Assembly: GCA_030278955.1 (NCBI GenBank)
Contig: JAOANR010000004.1
Span: 59,049,120-59,113,119 of the forward strand
DNA from: Hygrophila difformis
Taxonomy: Eukaryota > Streptophyta > Magnoliopsida > Lamiales > Acanthaceae
Length of the DNA stretch: 64,000 bases
Reading direction: 5' to 3'
Shown: piece after piece, positions 47,507 to 58,480 of the stretch
Layout of the letters: each line of letters begins with the position of its first letter
How positions within the stretch are numbered: the stretch's first letter is position 1
Position numbers and translations under genes: made by a program
Notes under the pieces: generated by a model
Database searches by the model: none
The model's input: the letters and a program-made list of their open reading frames with translations, nothing else
What the model was told of the DNA's origin: nothing

Positions 47507-49500
47507 ATGAAGGCGGATCATAAAAAACTATTACCTTTGTTGATTGATGAGCAGAAGAATATTTATAATAAAATAATATCTGTAGTTGATAGTGATGATA
47601 GTTTATTCTCTTTTCTCTACGTGGTGGAACTGAAAAGGCATTTATCGATAATTTATCTAAAAAACATTATGTTTAGCCCTTCGTGGGAGTTGTGATATTG
47701 TGCTGCCTATAGTGTCCAGTGAATAGCACCCTACTTCTTCCAAGGGGTAGAACTGCACATTCTGTATTTAGTATTCCACTAGATTGTGATGAGAATTCTA
47801 CATGGGGAAAAAAAAAACTATACTCCAACAAATTATTTAATATCTCTTCTCATTAAAACGAAGCTCATTATTTGGGATGAAAATTCTAGATTGGTAAAAT
47901 GATTATAAGTCCGTCTGAATTAATCAAATTCCTCATTCGATTTTAGGTGAAAAAATTCCCACTCACAGTTTATTTTACCATGACTATTGAAAAAGTTAAT
48001 GTTAATCTTTAAAGAAGGTTGGACTCTATTTTTAAAAATTAGTTTTTACACAAGTTAGTGATATGTTACAATATCTCATGTTTCATATGACTTACTTTAT
48101 AGGGTAAACATCGAATTGGTCGCTTTTCCTAGGTCTTCTATGTTCTATTTTATGTCGCTCAACAGCCAGAGAGCCTTCCTAAGACAGATCGAAATCCTAA
48201 GATAGCTCATTCTTCCTATGTCTTAAGAGAGTGAATGAAGGTATTCATTTCTTTAGTAAGAGCACCAATAGTACAGATATCTTCGATGTTTATATGCTCC
48301 ACTTTTCTAATTAGGTGTCTGGCTTGGCATTGCTTGCTTGAAAGAGGGGACTCGGAGTATTAATATATAATTAAAATGAATTAACTCAAGATACTAAAAG
48401 AAATGTTATTTATAATGAAAATTATATATGGTCGAGATTTGCCCAATGAATACTTCATGCAGGTGATGGTAATTGATAAAGCTGGTGTTGATTTTGGAAA
48501 TGTACAATTAGATGTGATATTTCCAGATGATAATTTTATAAACTCTACGGGAGATCCTATAGCGGCAATTATTGAAAGTACTTATACAAATATAAAACTG
48601 CACCTCTTCAAATCCAAATATTTTTAAAGATAGTGTTATACTAACTCCTACCAATGAGATTATTGATACGATCAATCATTACATCATGAAACGTATGTCT
48701 ACAAATGAAAATGTATATGTATATTAGTTCTAACAATATTTGTCACGAGAATGAAAGTATAGATAATGCCAATGACTTACTTTTACTGGACTATCTAAAT
48801 ACGATCAATTATTCTGGATTACCAAATCATGAAATATAGTTGAATGAGAGTTGCATAATCATGATTCTTATGAATATAGATCCATCAAATAAATTATGCA
48901 ATGAAAGTAGGTTGATAGTAGCCAAGTTGCGGAACCATATAATTGAGGTTAAACTAAATTTCGGAAAACCATGCAAGTAGAAAATTATTGAATGATAGAA
49001 TGATTATGAGCCTATCTGATTTAACCAAATTCCCATTTGATTTCAGATGAGAAAATTTTCACTCGCGATTTGTTTTGCTATGATTATAAACAAAAGTCAA
49101 TATCAATCTTTAAAGAATTCTAGAATTTATATTCCAAAACCAGTTTTTAGTCATGAACAATTATTTTGCAATATTTCGTGTCACTAGCAAGATGTGACTC
49201 AAATTATTAATATGCATTAAAAATGATTAACTCAAGATGCCAAAAGAAATGTTGTTTACAATAAAATTTATATATGATATAAAATTTGCAAAATGGATAC
49301 TTGATGTAGGTGATGGTAAAGCCGGAAATGATTTTGGAGATGTACAATCAGATGTGACATTTCGGAATGATATTCTTATATAAATTCTACGGGTGATCCT
49401 ACAGCGGCAATTTTTTAGAGTACATATACAAATATAAACTGCACCATTTCAAATTCAGACATTTTTAATATAGTGCTACACTAGCCCCTCCCTACCAATG
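47507..49500 (+). pseudogene. Helitron helicase remnants, internally duplicated (copy 1)
   Basis: Scattered plus-strand blocks resemble the Pif1-like helicase of plant Helitrons. 47520-47690 reads LLIDEQKNIYNKIISVV. 48403-48627 reads VDFGNVQLDVIFPDDNFINS and STYTNIKL. 48640-48990 carries a degraded C-terminal part (LTPTNEIIDTIN, GLPNHEI, MNIDPSNKLCNESRLIV). A second, more decayed copy of the middle block lies at about 48990-49500 (reading WILDVGDGKAGNDFGDVQSD). Stop codons and frameshifts interrupt all blocks and the Walker motifs are missing, so no active helicase is made. Confidence 0.8.
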
Positions 49501-49852
49501 AGATTTTCATCAATGAAATTTTCAGCAAATTGTGAAAGAATTTTTCATATTATGCTTAATACTTATATTTTATTTTATTTTATTTTAATTTAAATTTCAA
49601 ATTAAATATAAATATTATTTTAATAATTATTTTATTGATCTGTTAGGTTTGTATCGGACAAGCCACATAAGTTAAAGAAGACGGTATAATATGATTTTTT
49701 TTGTTAGTTTTAAAATTAATTAAATTATATTATCATATACAATATCTCATTCGAATATATATAAAATCATTACACAATTTTCATTATTCAAAATATAATT
49801 TACTATTATTTTATATAATATAAGTATATATTATATAAAATATATAATTATG

Positions 49853-49882
49853 CCCGTCGAGTCTCGACGGGTTACTTACTAG
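49853..49882 (+). other. Helitron 3' terminus (copy 1)
   Basis: Perfect palindrome CCCGTCGAG-T-CTCGACGGG (49853-49871), then TTACTTA, then CTAG (49879-49882) followed by T. The matching helicase debris upstream supports a Helitron ending here. The 5' end was not found. Confidence 0.85.
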
Positions 49883-49949
49883 TTTATGGGGATGTTTGGG
49901 AGTCAGCGGATCCGCTAGCAGATAGCAGATTCGGAGAGAGAACTGTGAG

Positions 49950-50345
49950 ACAATATGCTCTTCCAATATGCTATATGCTGGTCAATATGTTGTCTTCCAA
50001 ACAACCCCTATATATATTGGGGCTGTTGGACTCGAACAACAACTTCAAACTCTATGCTGGACTCATTTGCCGGATCAAGGATTACCGCAGCTCATTTGAT
50101 GATTGTGCTATTTTTCACATTCTGCGGGGTAATCGTGTAGCCGACCGCCTCGCCAGGCATGGGGCCTCCATCGAAGACTTCTACACCACCTGGGCGTTTA
50201 CGCCAGATTTCGTGACAGGGGACTTGGCTGCGGATGCGTCCGGCGTATGGTTCCCCGACATTAGTTTTCTTTGCTTTTTCTATTTCCATTTTTCTTTATT
50301 TATCTTTTGCTATTGTTTCCTGGCTTCGGCTTCTCTAAAAAAAAT
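49950..50345 (+). mobile_element. LINE 3' end fragment with RNase H tail (copy 1)
   Basis: Reads CAIFHILRGNRVADRLARHG, then FYTTWAFTPDFVTGDLAAD, the C-terminus of a LINE RNase H, ending in a short A run at 50338-50344. The rest of the LINE is missing. It is related to the fragment at 29173. Confidence 0.75.
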
Positions 50346-51015
50346 AATTTATATATATACTTGTAATCAATTACATCTTTTTAAAATATATATGAAGATT
50401 TTCTTAAGATTTTGTTATATTAGTAGATTGATTTGTTTTCTAAATATAGATATTGATGATGTGTCCGATGACGTGTAATTAGTCAACAGAATACGTATAA
50501 ACTTAAGAACCGTTGATCTATAAATAAGCATATAATGACTGATTAACTCTTTAAAATTAAGAATGATGAATTAAATTTAATAAGGACAAAAGAGTCTGCA
50601 CATGCCGAAAAATATTCAGGATTTATTATATAGATAGATAGATAAAAATAATAATATGCATGTATGTGGAAATTTATATTTAATTGTGATTGTAAACACG
50701 TGAAATTTATCCGCCACTAAAAATGCGACACGTATAATTTTAAATATTAATGTAATTATTTTTAGGCATTTTAAATAAATTAAATGCTTGGAATAATTAT
50801 TAATATTTATTGGGCCAATGTGGACAAGTCCAAGTGCAAGACCCACAAGCCTATGATCCAATGGACACTGACACTTGAAGCAGGCCAGTCCATTGAAATC
50901 AGTCAATGTGAACAAGCCCAGATGAAAGGCCCACATGCTCACTGACCCAATAGAAATGTGGATTGGACCAGCCCATCGATTGGTCCATCATCCACAAACC
51001 CTAGGGTTTTTCCCT
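50346..51015 (+). other. Probable U3 part of the retroelement LTR; no gene
   Basis: AT-rich, then more mixed sequence leading to the TATA box at 51016. The 5' end of the LTR could not be fixed, and no TG..CA partner is seen inside the window. Confidence 0.4.
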
Positions 51016-51503
51016 CTATAAATAGAGGCACTCTATCAAGCATTAGGGACGACTTCACTTCCAGACAGAGGTCTCCATACACTACTCACTCTCAAGATTC
51101 ATATACTTGAGATTCTACAGCAACAAAACGCTGCAGAAATATTAAAGAGGCGAAGAAGAATTAAATACACTTCTACAACCTCTAAACAGTCATACTCTGA
51201 GACTCATATACTCAGACACATAGAGAGACGACTCATACACGTCTACTCATTCTCAAGACTCATACACTTGAGATCCTACAGCAACAAAACGTTGTAGAAA
51301 TTCCGAGAAGCCGGAGAAGAAGCATAAAAGCATCTCGACGTCTTCAAAGTTGGAGGAATCAAAGGAGTACCAGAAGTCGAACCCATATAGTTTGATTTTC
51401 TACATGTTCTTTGATATTTAAATTTCTCTGTAATTGTAGACATTTCTTGTGAAATTAATAAAATTATTTTGCAGTTTCTGTCTACGCATTTTTTGCACCT
51501 ACA
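51016..51503 (+). mobile_element. LTR promoter, R and U5 (3' part of the 5' LTR)
   Basis: TATA box ctataaatag at 51016-51025, with transcription expected near 51050. A short repeated leader (agactcatacacttgagatc and related phrases) follows, then poly(A)-signal-like aataaaattatt near 51457. The LTR ends ..cctaCA at 51503, five bases before the primer-binding site. Confidence 0.75.
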
Positions 51504-51508
51504 GATTT

Positions 51509-51526
51509 TGGCACGCCCAGTGGGAC
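51509..51526 (+). other. Retroelement primer-binding site
   Basis: TGGCACGCCCAGTGGGAC directly follows the LTR end with a five-base spacer (gattt). It begins TGG as expected for pairing with the CCA end of a tRNA. The tRNA species was not determined. Confidence 0.75.
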
Positions 51527-51569
51527 GCTTCTGCCTTTCATCTTCTCCAGACGTCGTCAACGAAATCCA

Positions 51570-54230
51570 ATGGCTTCAAAGAACACCTCCAAGAGCAACT
51601 CTTCAACATCCGGTGCCGCTACGCCCAATGTCACCACAAGGAATATGAAGAAAGCAATGGAGGCCGCTGATGCTGCACGCGGAAAAGAAGTTGATGCGGA
51701 TATGCCGCTGCTGGAAGAAGGAAACGACCATAGATCGGGATCTTCCACGCCGTTGTCAAGCCCGCGGGGAGATCAAGAAGAGACATCCGCCCTGCGTCAT
51801 GCTGCTGCAATGACAACCCAAGCCAGCACTCTTGAAGAGCAAATGGCCAACCTGACAAAGATCGTGGAAATGCTTGTGAAGAGATCCGAGGTGCAAGATG
51901 CCCGCATGGAGCAAATGATGAACAGACTGGATGGCTCTAACGGCGGCCAAGCAGTGAACAAGCCCGTAGAAATCCGCGACGATGGAGAGACTTCCCGGCA
52001 AGGCGCTTCGGCAAAAGGAAAAGCAACCGCTGACGTCCAAGTCACTCCTGACGGCTTTATCTCGGCTGAGCAACTGAAGGATTTCATCACGGGAACGCTG
52101 AAGGAAGAAGTCTCGGCAGGATCAAAATCCTCCTTGACGTATCTCAAGCCATACAGCGCCCGCATCGACTCACTGAGGATGCCGGCAGGCTATCAACCGC
52201 CCAAGTTCCAACAGTTCGACGGCAAAGGGAATCCCAAGCAACATATCGCCCATTTCGTAGAGACATGCAACGAAGCGGGTACGTTTGGAGATCACCTCGT
52301 CAAGCAATTCATTCGCTCACTAAAGGGAAACGCGTTCGAATGGTACACTGACTTGGAACACGGCAGCATCGACAGCTGGGATCAACTCGAACAAGAGTTT
52401 CTGAACCGTTTTTATAGCACTCGGCGTACCGTCAGCATGATAGAATTGACGAACACGCAACAATCAAAAAGTGAGCCGGTGATTGACTACATCAACCGCT
52501 GGAGGAGCCTAAGCCTCAACTGCAAGGATCGTTTGTCTGAGACGTCGGCAATCGAGATGTGCATCCAAGGCATGCAATGGGGTCTACGATATATCCTGCA
52601 AGGCATTCGTCCCCAAACATTCGAGGAGCTTGCAACCCGTGCTCACGACATGGAGCTAAGTTTGGCGTCAAGTGGAGCCTATGGTCCGCCCGTTCAACAA
52701 ACTCGTGCAAACAATCGAGTCGAATGGGAGAAGAGAGGTGAACCACCGTCAAAGCCGCCAACAACGGATGCGATTGCAACAAACGCCAGTTTCGTGAAGG
52801 TACGTGGGAAGGAGCCGGTGACAAGCGACAAGCCAAAGCCACCACAAGCTCAACGTCAAAGGTCGTCGTTGGAAGATAGACGGGCTAAGACGTACCCATT
52901 CCTTGACTCCGACTTACCGGGCATCTTCGATGACTTGATAAAAGAAAACCTCATCGAGCTACCAAGGATGAAACGTCCCGAGCAAGCGGGGATGACCAAC
53001 GACCCACTATACTGCAAGTACCACCGTCTAGTGAGCCACGCGATCCAAGACTGTTTCGTTTTCAAAGACAAAGTCATGGATCTCGTCAAACAAGGCAAAA
53101 TCACCTTGGCAGACGAAGCAGAGACGGCCAACACTATTTCCATCCAAGTTGGCTCAATCGAAATTAAAGTTCCCGACAAGTCTACAACTTGTAACACCGT
53201 ATTCGAAGCTGGGAGCACGTCAAAGCAAGACCACACCAAACAAGTTGTGGATTCGCATCTCAACGAATGCATGCTTTCCATCACGTTCAATGACGACGAC
53301 ATGCCGATGGAGCTGGAAAATTCGAAAGCTCACAACCGACCATTGTTCGTCGTCGGATACATAGACAACAAAAGAGTCAATCGGATTTTGATAGATGGAG
53401 GTTCCGCCGTTAACATCATGTCACTTCACACCCTGAAGGAATTGGGCATCTCGGAAGAAGAACTATCCAACAGCAGGATGTTGATCCAAGGCTTCAACCA
53501 AGGGGGGCAAAAATCCCTTGGTGCAATCCGAGTCCGGCTGCAAATTGATGACATGGCTGCAAGCACGTACTTCTACGTCATTGACGCAAGGACATCATAC
53601 AACATGCTTCTTGGCCGGACATGGATCCATGAAAACGGCGTTGTTCCTTCAACATGGCACCAGTGCTTCAAATACGTGCACAACGGCATCGTCAACAGAG
53701 TTATCGCCGATGACAAACCATTTGCGGTGGCTGATTCCTACTATGGAGACGCTAAATACTACCTTGATTCGCCCAAAGCTATGTCACCCTTGTGCGAGGA
53801 AGAAGAACGTAAAGAAAGTCAACCGACCCGTGAAGACAAAGGAAAATCCATCATGGAAGAAGCATTCGAAGGACTTACACTCCCACTAACGCCCATTGAT
53901 CCCGACACATCGCAGAAAGTGTTGAAGATTCAACTCAAAGGCAGTGAGGCACGTCGACTGAAGAATGACAAAGAATTCGGTCCGAAGGCATTCAAGTTGC
54001 TCACCAAGTCTGGCTTCAACTCAAATGAGCCATCGCCGTTGGGAAAGCTCCCAGACAACAATCGGAGAAAAGGTGACCGGAGTGGACTCGGATATATTGC
54101 GGAATTTGACACGGCGCCCCAAGCATCGAAAGCGCCCATATTCGTCAAGGCAGAACAAACGGTGAAGGCGTCGGTTCGTATCGTCATAAAACGAGCCACA
54201 ACCAATTACATCACTGGAGAAGCCAATTAA
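51570..54230 (+). CDS. Tat-like gag-protease polyprotein
   Basis: An 886-codon open frame. N-terminal Ser/Thr- and charge-rich region with a predicted coiled coil near residues 88-122. Retrotransposon gag (capsid) domain at about 197-350, containing [17 protein letters not shown] and [20 protein letters not shown] Lys/Pro-rich linker, then [18 protein letters not shown], a zinc-knuckle-like block usual in this lineage. Aspartic protease at about 595-720 with active-site Asp609 in [12 protein letters not shown] and the flap-side [14 protein letters not shown]. Translation stops with TAA at 54228-54230, but the same frame is open again immediately after it. Gag packages element RNA in cytoplasmic particles, and the protease cleaves the polyprotein. 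Confidence 0.9.
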   Translation: MASKNTSKSNSSTSGAATPNVTTRNMKKAMEAADAARGKEVDADMPLLEEGNDHRSGSSTPLSSPRGDQEETSALRHAAAMTTQASTLEEQMANLTKIVEMLVKRSEVQDARMEQMMNRLDGSNGGQAVNKPVEIRDDGETSRQGASAKGKATADVQVTPDGFISAEQLKDFITGTLKEEVSAGSKSSLTYLKPYSARIDSLRMPAGYQPPKFQQFDGKGNPKQHIAHFVETCNEAGTFGDHLVKQFIRSLKGNAFEWYTDLEHGSIDSWDQLEQEFLNRFYSTRRTVSMIELTNTQQSKSEPVIDYINRWRSLSLNCKDRLSETSAIEMCIQGMQWGLRYILQGIRPQTFEELATRAHDMELSLASSGAYGPPVQQTRANNRVEWEKRGEPPSKPPTTDAIATNASFVKVRGKEPVTSDKPKPPQAQRQRSSLEDRRAKTYPFLDSDLPGIFDDLIKENLIELPRMKRPEQAGMTNDPLYCKYHRLVSHAIQDCFVFKDKVMDLVKQGKITLADEAETANTISIQVGSIEIKVPDKSTTCNTVFEAGSTSKQDHTKQVVDSHLNECMLSITFNDDDMPMELENSKAHNRPLFVVGYIDNKRVNRILIDGGSAVNIMSLHTLKELGISEEELSNSRMLIQGFNQGGQKSLGAIRVRLQIDDMAASTYFYVIDARTSYNMLLGRTWIHENGVVPSTWHQCFKYVHNGIVNRVIADDKPFAVADSYYGDAKYYLDSPKAMSPLCEEEERKESQPTREDKGKSIMEEAFEGLTLPLTPIDPDTSQKVLKIQLKGSEARRLKNDKEFGPKAFKLLTKSGFNSNEPSPLGKLPDNNRRKGDRSGLGYIAEFDTAPQASKAPIFVKAEQTVKASVRIVIKRATTNYITGEAN

Positions 54231-54978
54231 GGAGATGGCACCCCAAAGGACCAGCGTGGACGAAGGTCGGCGTTTGATCGTATTGGTAGCCCATCGAAAG
54301 AAGATCATAAATGGAGTGTCCACGATAGGCTTGGGTCAACGGAGACAGCCGAACACAAAGAATCCGTCTTCCGCCGGCTTGGAGCAAACGAAGAAGTGAA
54401 GCCAAGTGTTTTCGATAGACTCGGGGCTGTTGCCAAAGAAGACTCTGCAAAATCCGTCTTCAAAAGGCTAGGTTCTACAAAACGCCAATCACAAAACAGA
54501 GCATCGGCAAGCAAAGAGTGGTCTCCAGTAAAGCAAGGAATATTGGACGACCCGAACTACGGCAACGATGTGAGAAGTACGGTACCTTCCCGCATGAAGC
54601 GCCAAGTTGAGTGGACTGTCTCATCCGACGAATGGCTAAAGCTCAAGAAACGGACCATCATCTTCACAAAGCATGACGAAGATGACCAAGCTGACAGAGT
54701 TGAGTCCATCAATCATATCACTGTTGGACATGGCGAGCCAAAAGAAGAAGGTGCTAACGCAGCACCAATGCAACTTGAAGAAAAAATCAAGGTCACGGTG
54801 GATGAACTGCGTGAGATAAACTTAGGCGATGAAAAGATCCTCGCCCAACGTTTATCAGTGCCCTACTGATCGTAAATGAAGCGGAGAAGTACGTGGCGCT
54901 CCTCTAAGAGTTCAAAGACGTCTTCGCACGGCCCTACAAAGAAATGCCCGAGCTGGACCCCAAGATAGTCGTCCACCC
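54231..54978 (+). pseudogene. Post-stop pol region: FDRLG repeats and start of reverse transcriptase
   Basis: In frame with gag-protease after one TAA, the sequence encodes five spaced motifs (AFDRIG, VHDRLG, VFRRLG, VFDRLG, VFKRLG), typical of the spacer before reverse transcriptase in Tat elements. The frame closes at 54867. A shifted frame continues into the beginning of reverse transcriptase (EFKDVFARPYKEMPELDPK) with one further stop, and is then cut off at about 54978. Confidence 0.8.
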
Positions 54979-55460
54979 TCCTGAAGTCTTTCGAATCTTC
55001 AAAGTCTTCAAGTCCTTCAAGAGGATCAAGCTCAAAGCCCCTCCTGAAGTCTTTCGGATCTTCAAAGTCTTCAAGTCCTTCAAGAGGATCAAGCTCAAAG
55101 CCCCTCCTGAAGTCTTTTAAATCTTCAAAGTCTTTAAGTCTTCAAGAGGATCAAGCTCCAAAGCCCCTAATGAGGCCTTAAAAAACAAGTCTTCAAATCC
55201 TTCAAGATGATCAAGCTCAAAGTCCATCCTGAAGCAGTCAAATCTCCAAGTCTCTAAACCTTCACGAGGATCAAGCTCGAAGCCCCTCCTGAAGTCCTTC
55301 AAGTCTTCAAACCTTCATGAGGATCAAGCTCGAAGCCCCTCCTGAAGTCCTTCGCAGTCCTTAAGCCCATCAAGAGGATCAAGCTCGAAAGCCCCTCTCA
55401 AAGTTCTTCAAAATTTTATGCCTTCAACAGGATTAAGCCCAAAAGCCCCTATTGAAGTAA
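54979..55460 (+). repeat. 63-bp tandem repeat at the retroelement breakpoint
   Basis: Unit contains cctgaagtctttcg, cttcaagtccttcaagagga and tcaagctcaaagcccct. The first three units start at 54980, 55043 and 55106, exactly 63 bp apart; later units are degenerate (about seven to eight in total). Confidence 0.92.
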
Positions 55461-55624
55461 GGAAATGCATTCTTGGAGAGTCAAATCACCTCCAAAGATG
55501 TCGAAAGATCATCTCAAAGTTCTTCATGGTCCATGTCAAACGTGTCTTGCGCGGATCTTCATCAAAATGAGGCCATTCACCAACCTCCTGAGCCGTTGCA
55601 TCCAACTGTGGCATCATGACCGTT

Positions 55625-56482
55625 TGACGCATGGGAATGGACATCGCTGGACCAATGCCAAAGTCTTCCGGGGGCATGTCTACATCCTTGCCGCAACCGA
55701 CTACTTCTCCAAGTGCACTGAAGCTGCACCCCTTAGAGAAGTCAAAGGGGAACATGATGCAAGTTTCATATGAATCAACATCATCTACCGTTATGGCGTC
55801 CCGCGTTACATCATGACAGACAACGGACGATCATTTGTCAACAGCACCATCATCAAGTTATGTGAGAAGTTTGGATTTACTCAGCGAAAGAGTTCTGCAT
55901 ATTACCCGCCGGCAAATGGACTGGCGGAGGCCTTCAACAAAACCTTATGCGGTTTATTGAAGAAAGTTGTCTCCAAGTCAAAACGAGACTGGCATGAAAG
56001 AATCAATGAAGTTCTATGGGCATATCGAACAACTTTCCGCACACCCACAAAGGCAACGCCACACTCGTTGGTCTATGGAGTGGAAGCCATGTTGCCATTG
56101 GAAACTAAAATCCCCTTGCTAAGAGTCGTCATCCGGTAAGGGCTCACTGAAGAGGACAACGCCCGGCTGCGTTTGGAAGAATTAGAAGCCCTTGATGAAA
56201 GAAGGCTCGAAACGCATGAGGTTGGAATGCTACCAAACCCGCCTCTCCAAGTTCTACAACAAGAAAGTCAAGGCACGCTCGTTCCAAGTTGGAGATCTCG
56301 TCCTCGCCATCCGGAGACCCATTGTCATCAACTACCGCAGTGGGAACAAGTTCACCTCCAAATGGGATGGACCATACGTCATCACGGAAGTCTTCACAAA
56401 CGGAGCCTACATGATGATTGATAACGATGGAGTGAGCATCGGACCGATAAATGGGCGATTCTTGAAGAAGTTCTACGCTTGA
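55625..56482 (+). pseudogene. Integrase fragment of the Tat-like element
   Basis: Pieces of the rve integrase core appear across frame breaks: VYILAATDYFSKCTEAAPL (first Asp), YIMTDNGRSF (second Asp), and SSAYYPPANGLAEAFNKTL (Glu). WAYRTTFRTPTKATPHSLVY and the C-terminal QVGDLVLAIRRP and KWDGPYVITEVFTNGAYM follow. In-frame stops and at least one frameshift (near 56139-56192) show it is inactive. The N-terminal HHCC zinc domain is not intact. Confidence 0.85.
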
Positions 56483-56594
56483 AGAATGGACAAGGAAAAT
56501 GCTCCTTGACGCATGAGCCTAAACTGCACGTCACAAAAAAAAATGCAAAAAAAAAATGTAATACTCCTGGCCCGCAAGAGTATAAACTATGTAC

Positions 56595-56690
56595 GGCTCA
56601 AAATAAACAAATTCAATTTGTTTTGAACTACGTAATGGCTTGATCCCTTCACAGGGTACGTAGGCAACTTGGATATCAAAATTCTAAGTT
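56595..56690 (+). repeat. Conserved retroelement module, copy A (hairpin CCCTTCACAGGG)
   Basis: Contains ttgaactacgtaatggcttg, then cccttcacagggtacgtagg. It is closely similar to the solo LTR at 19270-19350 (minus strand) and to 57455-57505. Confidence 0.8.
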
Positions 56691-56712
56691 CAGTCATGGC
56701 AAAAAAAAATAA

Positions 56713-56945
56713 ATTAAGTAATTGGGTTAATTAAATTTAATCCTTTACTTGAAAAAAAAATTGAGTAATTGGTCAATAAAGTTGATCCATTACTTTAAAA
56801 ATTTTGAGTAATTGGGTTAATTAAGTTGGTCAATTACTTGACAAAAAAAATGAAGTAGTTGGATTACTTATGTCGATCCATTACTTGACAAAAAAATTAA
56901 GTAAATGGGTTAATTAAATTTGATCCATTACTTAAGAAAACAAAT
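56713..56945 (+). repeat. AT-rich tandem repeat, about 47 bp, five units
   Basis: Units begin aagtaattgggttaatt or gagtaattgg near 56715, 56763, 56806, 56853 and 56899 and contain gatccattactt. Confidence 0.85.
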
Positions 56946-56959
56946 TTCAGAAGAAATAA

Positions 56960-57520
56960 GTGTCAAAGTCCTTCTGAATGTTCAAGCTTTATGAGGATCA
57001 AGTCAAAAGTCCTTCAAATCTTCAAGTCTCTAAAGTTTCACGAGGATCAAGCCCAAAAGCTCCTGTTGAAGCAAGGAAATGTGTTTTTGGAGGACCAAAT
57101 CACCTTCAAGAATACCAATAATCCATCTCGAAGTCTTCATGGTTTGCGTCAAGTGCATATCACATGGATCTTCATCAAATTGAGGCCCTTGACACAAAAT
57201 TTCAAGGCAACACGCCGAAGACATAATTCTGGAGACCAAACGCATCTTCAACACAGTCCAATTGTCCAACAGGAGCTGACTGGGGGCAATGGCCTAAAGT
57301 TCATGCGACGAACCATCAACATAGAAGGTGGTTGACATGATCGTTGCAAAGTCTTGAAAAAAATTCAAGGAAAATTTTTCTTGACGCACGAGCTTAAGCT
57401 GCATGTTGCTCTCCAAGAGTATTTAAAAAAAATGTGACGTAAAAGAAGATCACTTGAACTGCGATGTGGCTCGATTCCCAAAAAGGATACGTAGGCAACT
57501 TGGCCAAATTCCAAGTACAG
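56960..57520 (+). repeat. Second copy of retroelement 3' UTR block
   Basis: 56980-57200 matches about 55250-55590: ttcacgaggatcaagc, then aaggaaatg, agtcttcatgg, and ggatcttcatcaaa. 57351-57505 matches 56481-56690 (cttgacgca then gctgcatgt / tacgtaggcaacttgg). The integrase fragment is therefore bracketed by duplicated 3' UTR pieces. Confidence 0.75.
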
Positions 57521-57749
57521 CGCAAATTCCATCAAAATTTAATATCCCAAAGTTTCCAAAGGTGGTTTTCTTCGTCAACATGTGTTCTATGCAAGACATT
57601 CAAGATTGAAAAAAAAACAGTAAGGCAAAGAGTGAAGACGAAAACAAAAGTAGTCTTCATTACATCAAAGTTTTGATTACAAATACATCGGAGGATTACA
57701 AGCCATCAATGGAAAATATTAAAACAACAAAGGAATTCAAGCACGCCCG

Positions 57750-57866
57750 CTACAATAAAAACTCGTTGACAGTTGCTTCTTTGTGGTGCTTCCCATAGTC
57801 CACCAACATGGCAACGGCTTCAAGTTGATCATCCAAATAATTTTCAAGTTGATGCCAATGATCCCA
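57750..57866 (-). CDS. Antisense spliced-exon candidate, unknown function
   Basis: On the minus strand a good polypyrimidine tract and acceptor (cctctttttttTGCAG) precede an open 38-codon block. It reads WDHWHQLENYLDDQLEAVAM, then LVDYGKHHKEATVNEFLL, then stop. No upstream exon was identified. Tat-lineage retroelements often carry an extra antisense ORF between integrase and the 3' LTR, and this may be the last exon of one. A captured host exon is the alternative. The block has no domain that I recognise. Confidence 0.45.
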   Translation of the reverse strand, partial: WDHWHQLENYLDDQLEAVAMLVDYGKHHKEATVNEFLL

Positions 57867-58480
57867 CTGCAAAAAAAAGAGGGATTATTTCCTTGAAGAA
57901 AAAAAAAAGGAAAAAATACATTTGCAAGATAAATGCAATGTTATTTTTTTAATGACATGAAAAAATATTGCAAGATGAATGCAATAAATAAAAAAAAATG
58001 CATGTCAATTTTGGGAATTAATTTTAAGTTCATTTTAAATTTTTTGGACTTAAAGTTAAATTTCCACGAAATCAAATTTCGGGCACTACAAAAAAAATGA
58101 ATATTTACATGTAAACAAAAATACATGTTAAATATTGTTTGAAATTAATTTTAAGTTCATTACTAAATTTTGGACTTAAAATTAAATATTTTGGGACCTA
58201 GCCTCAAATACCAAATATGTTGGGGCTAAAATTTGGGCTTCCAAAGATCTAGGGGTTCAATTTTAGCATTCCAAAAGTTGGGGACTCCAATTTAAAGGTC
58301 TAGAATAAGTTGGGGGCCAATTTCAGATTATCTAAATCTTAGGGGTTAAAACCCTAGGGTTAGAGACTATGGGGTCAAATTGGAATAACCAAAAATTTGG
58401 TTTACTTCCTTCCCAAAAGAAAGAGACGCAGCCCCATTCTCTCTTCTTCTTCCAATCTGTAAAGAAAACAAACACACAGC
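57867..58480. other. Retroelement 3' region, no gene
   Basis: AT-rich, then phrases with ggggttcaattttag and aaccctagggttagag. No coding signal supported. Confidence 0.4.

Larger units (their letters stand above)
45704..50524. repeat. Copy 1 of a long direct duplication (partner 59440-64000)
   Basis: Nearly identical by eye to 59440-64000. The offset is 13736 at the left and 13476 after the Stowaway at 46674. Apart from that 262-bp insertion, I saw only homopolymer length changes and isolated substitutions (for example gctaaggcactg versus gctaagacactg). The partner runs into the window edge, so the true right boundary is unknown. Confidence 0.95.
51016..57700 (+). mobile_element. Rearranged Ty3/gypsy Tat-like retrotransposon
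   Basis: Order: LTR end, primer-binding site (TGGCACGCCCAGTGGGAC, 51509-51526), gag-protease frame (51570-54230), a downstream frame with FDRLG repeats, the first codons of reverse transcriptase, then a breakpoint into 63-bp tandem repeats (54979-55460), an integrase fragment (55625-56482), and two copies of 3' UTR sequence. Reverse transcriptase core and RNase H are absent. No 3' LTR is found before 59440. Non-autonomous and broken. Confidence 0.85.

Noticed and set aside
52516..53302. Minus-strand frames of more than 100 codons inside gag
   Set aside because: They are shadows of the strongly supported plus-strand gag-protease frame.
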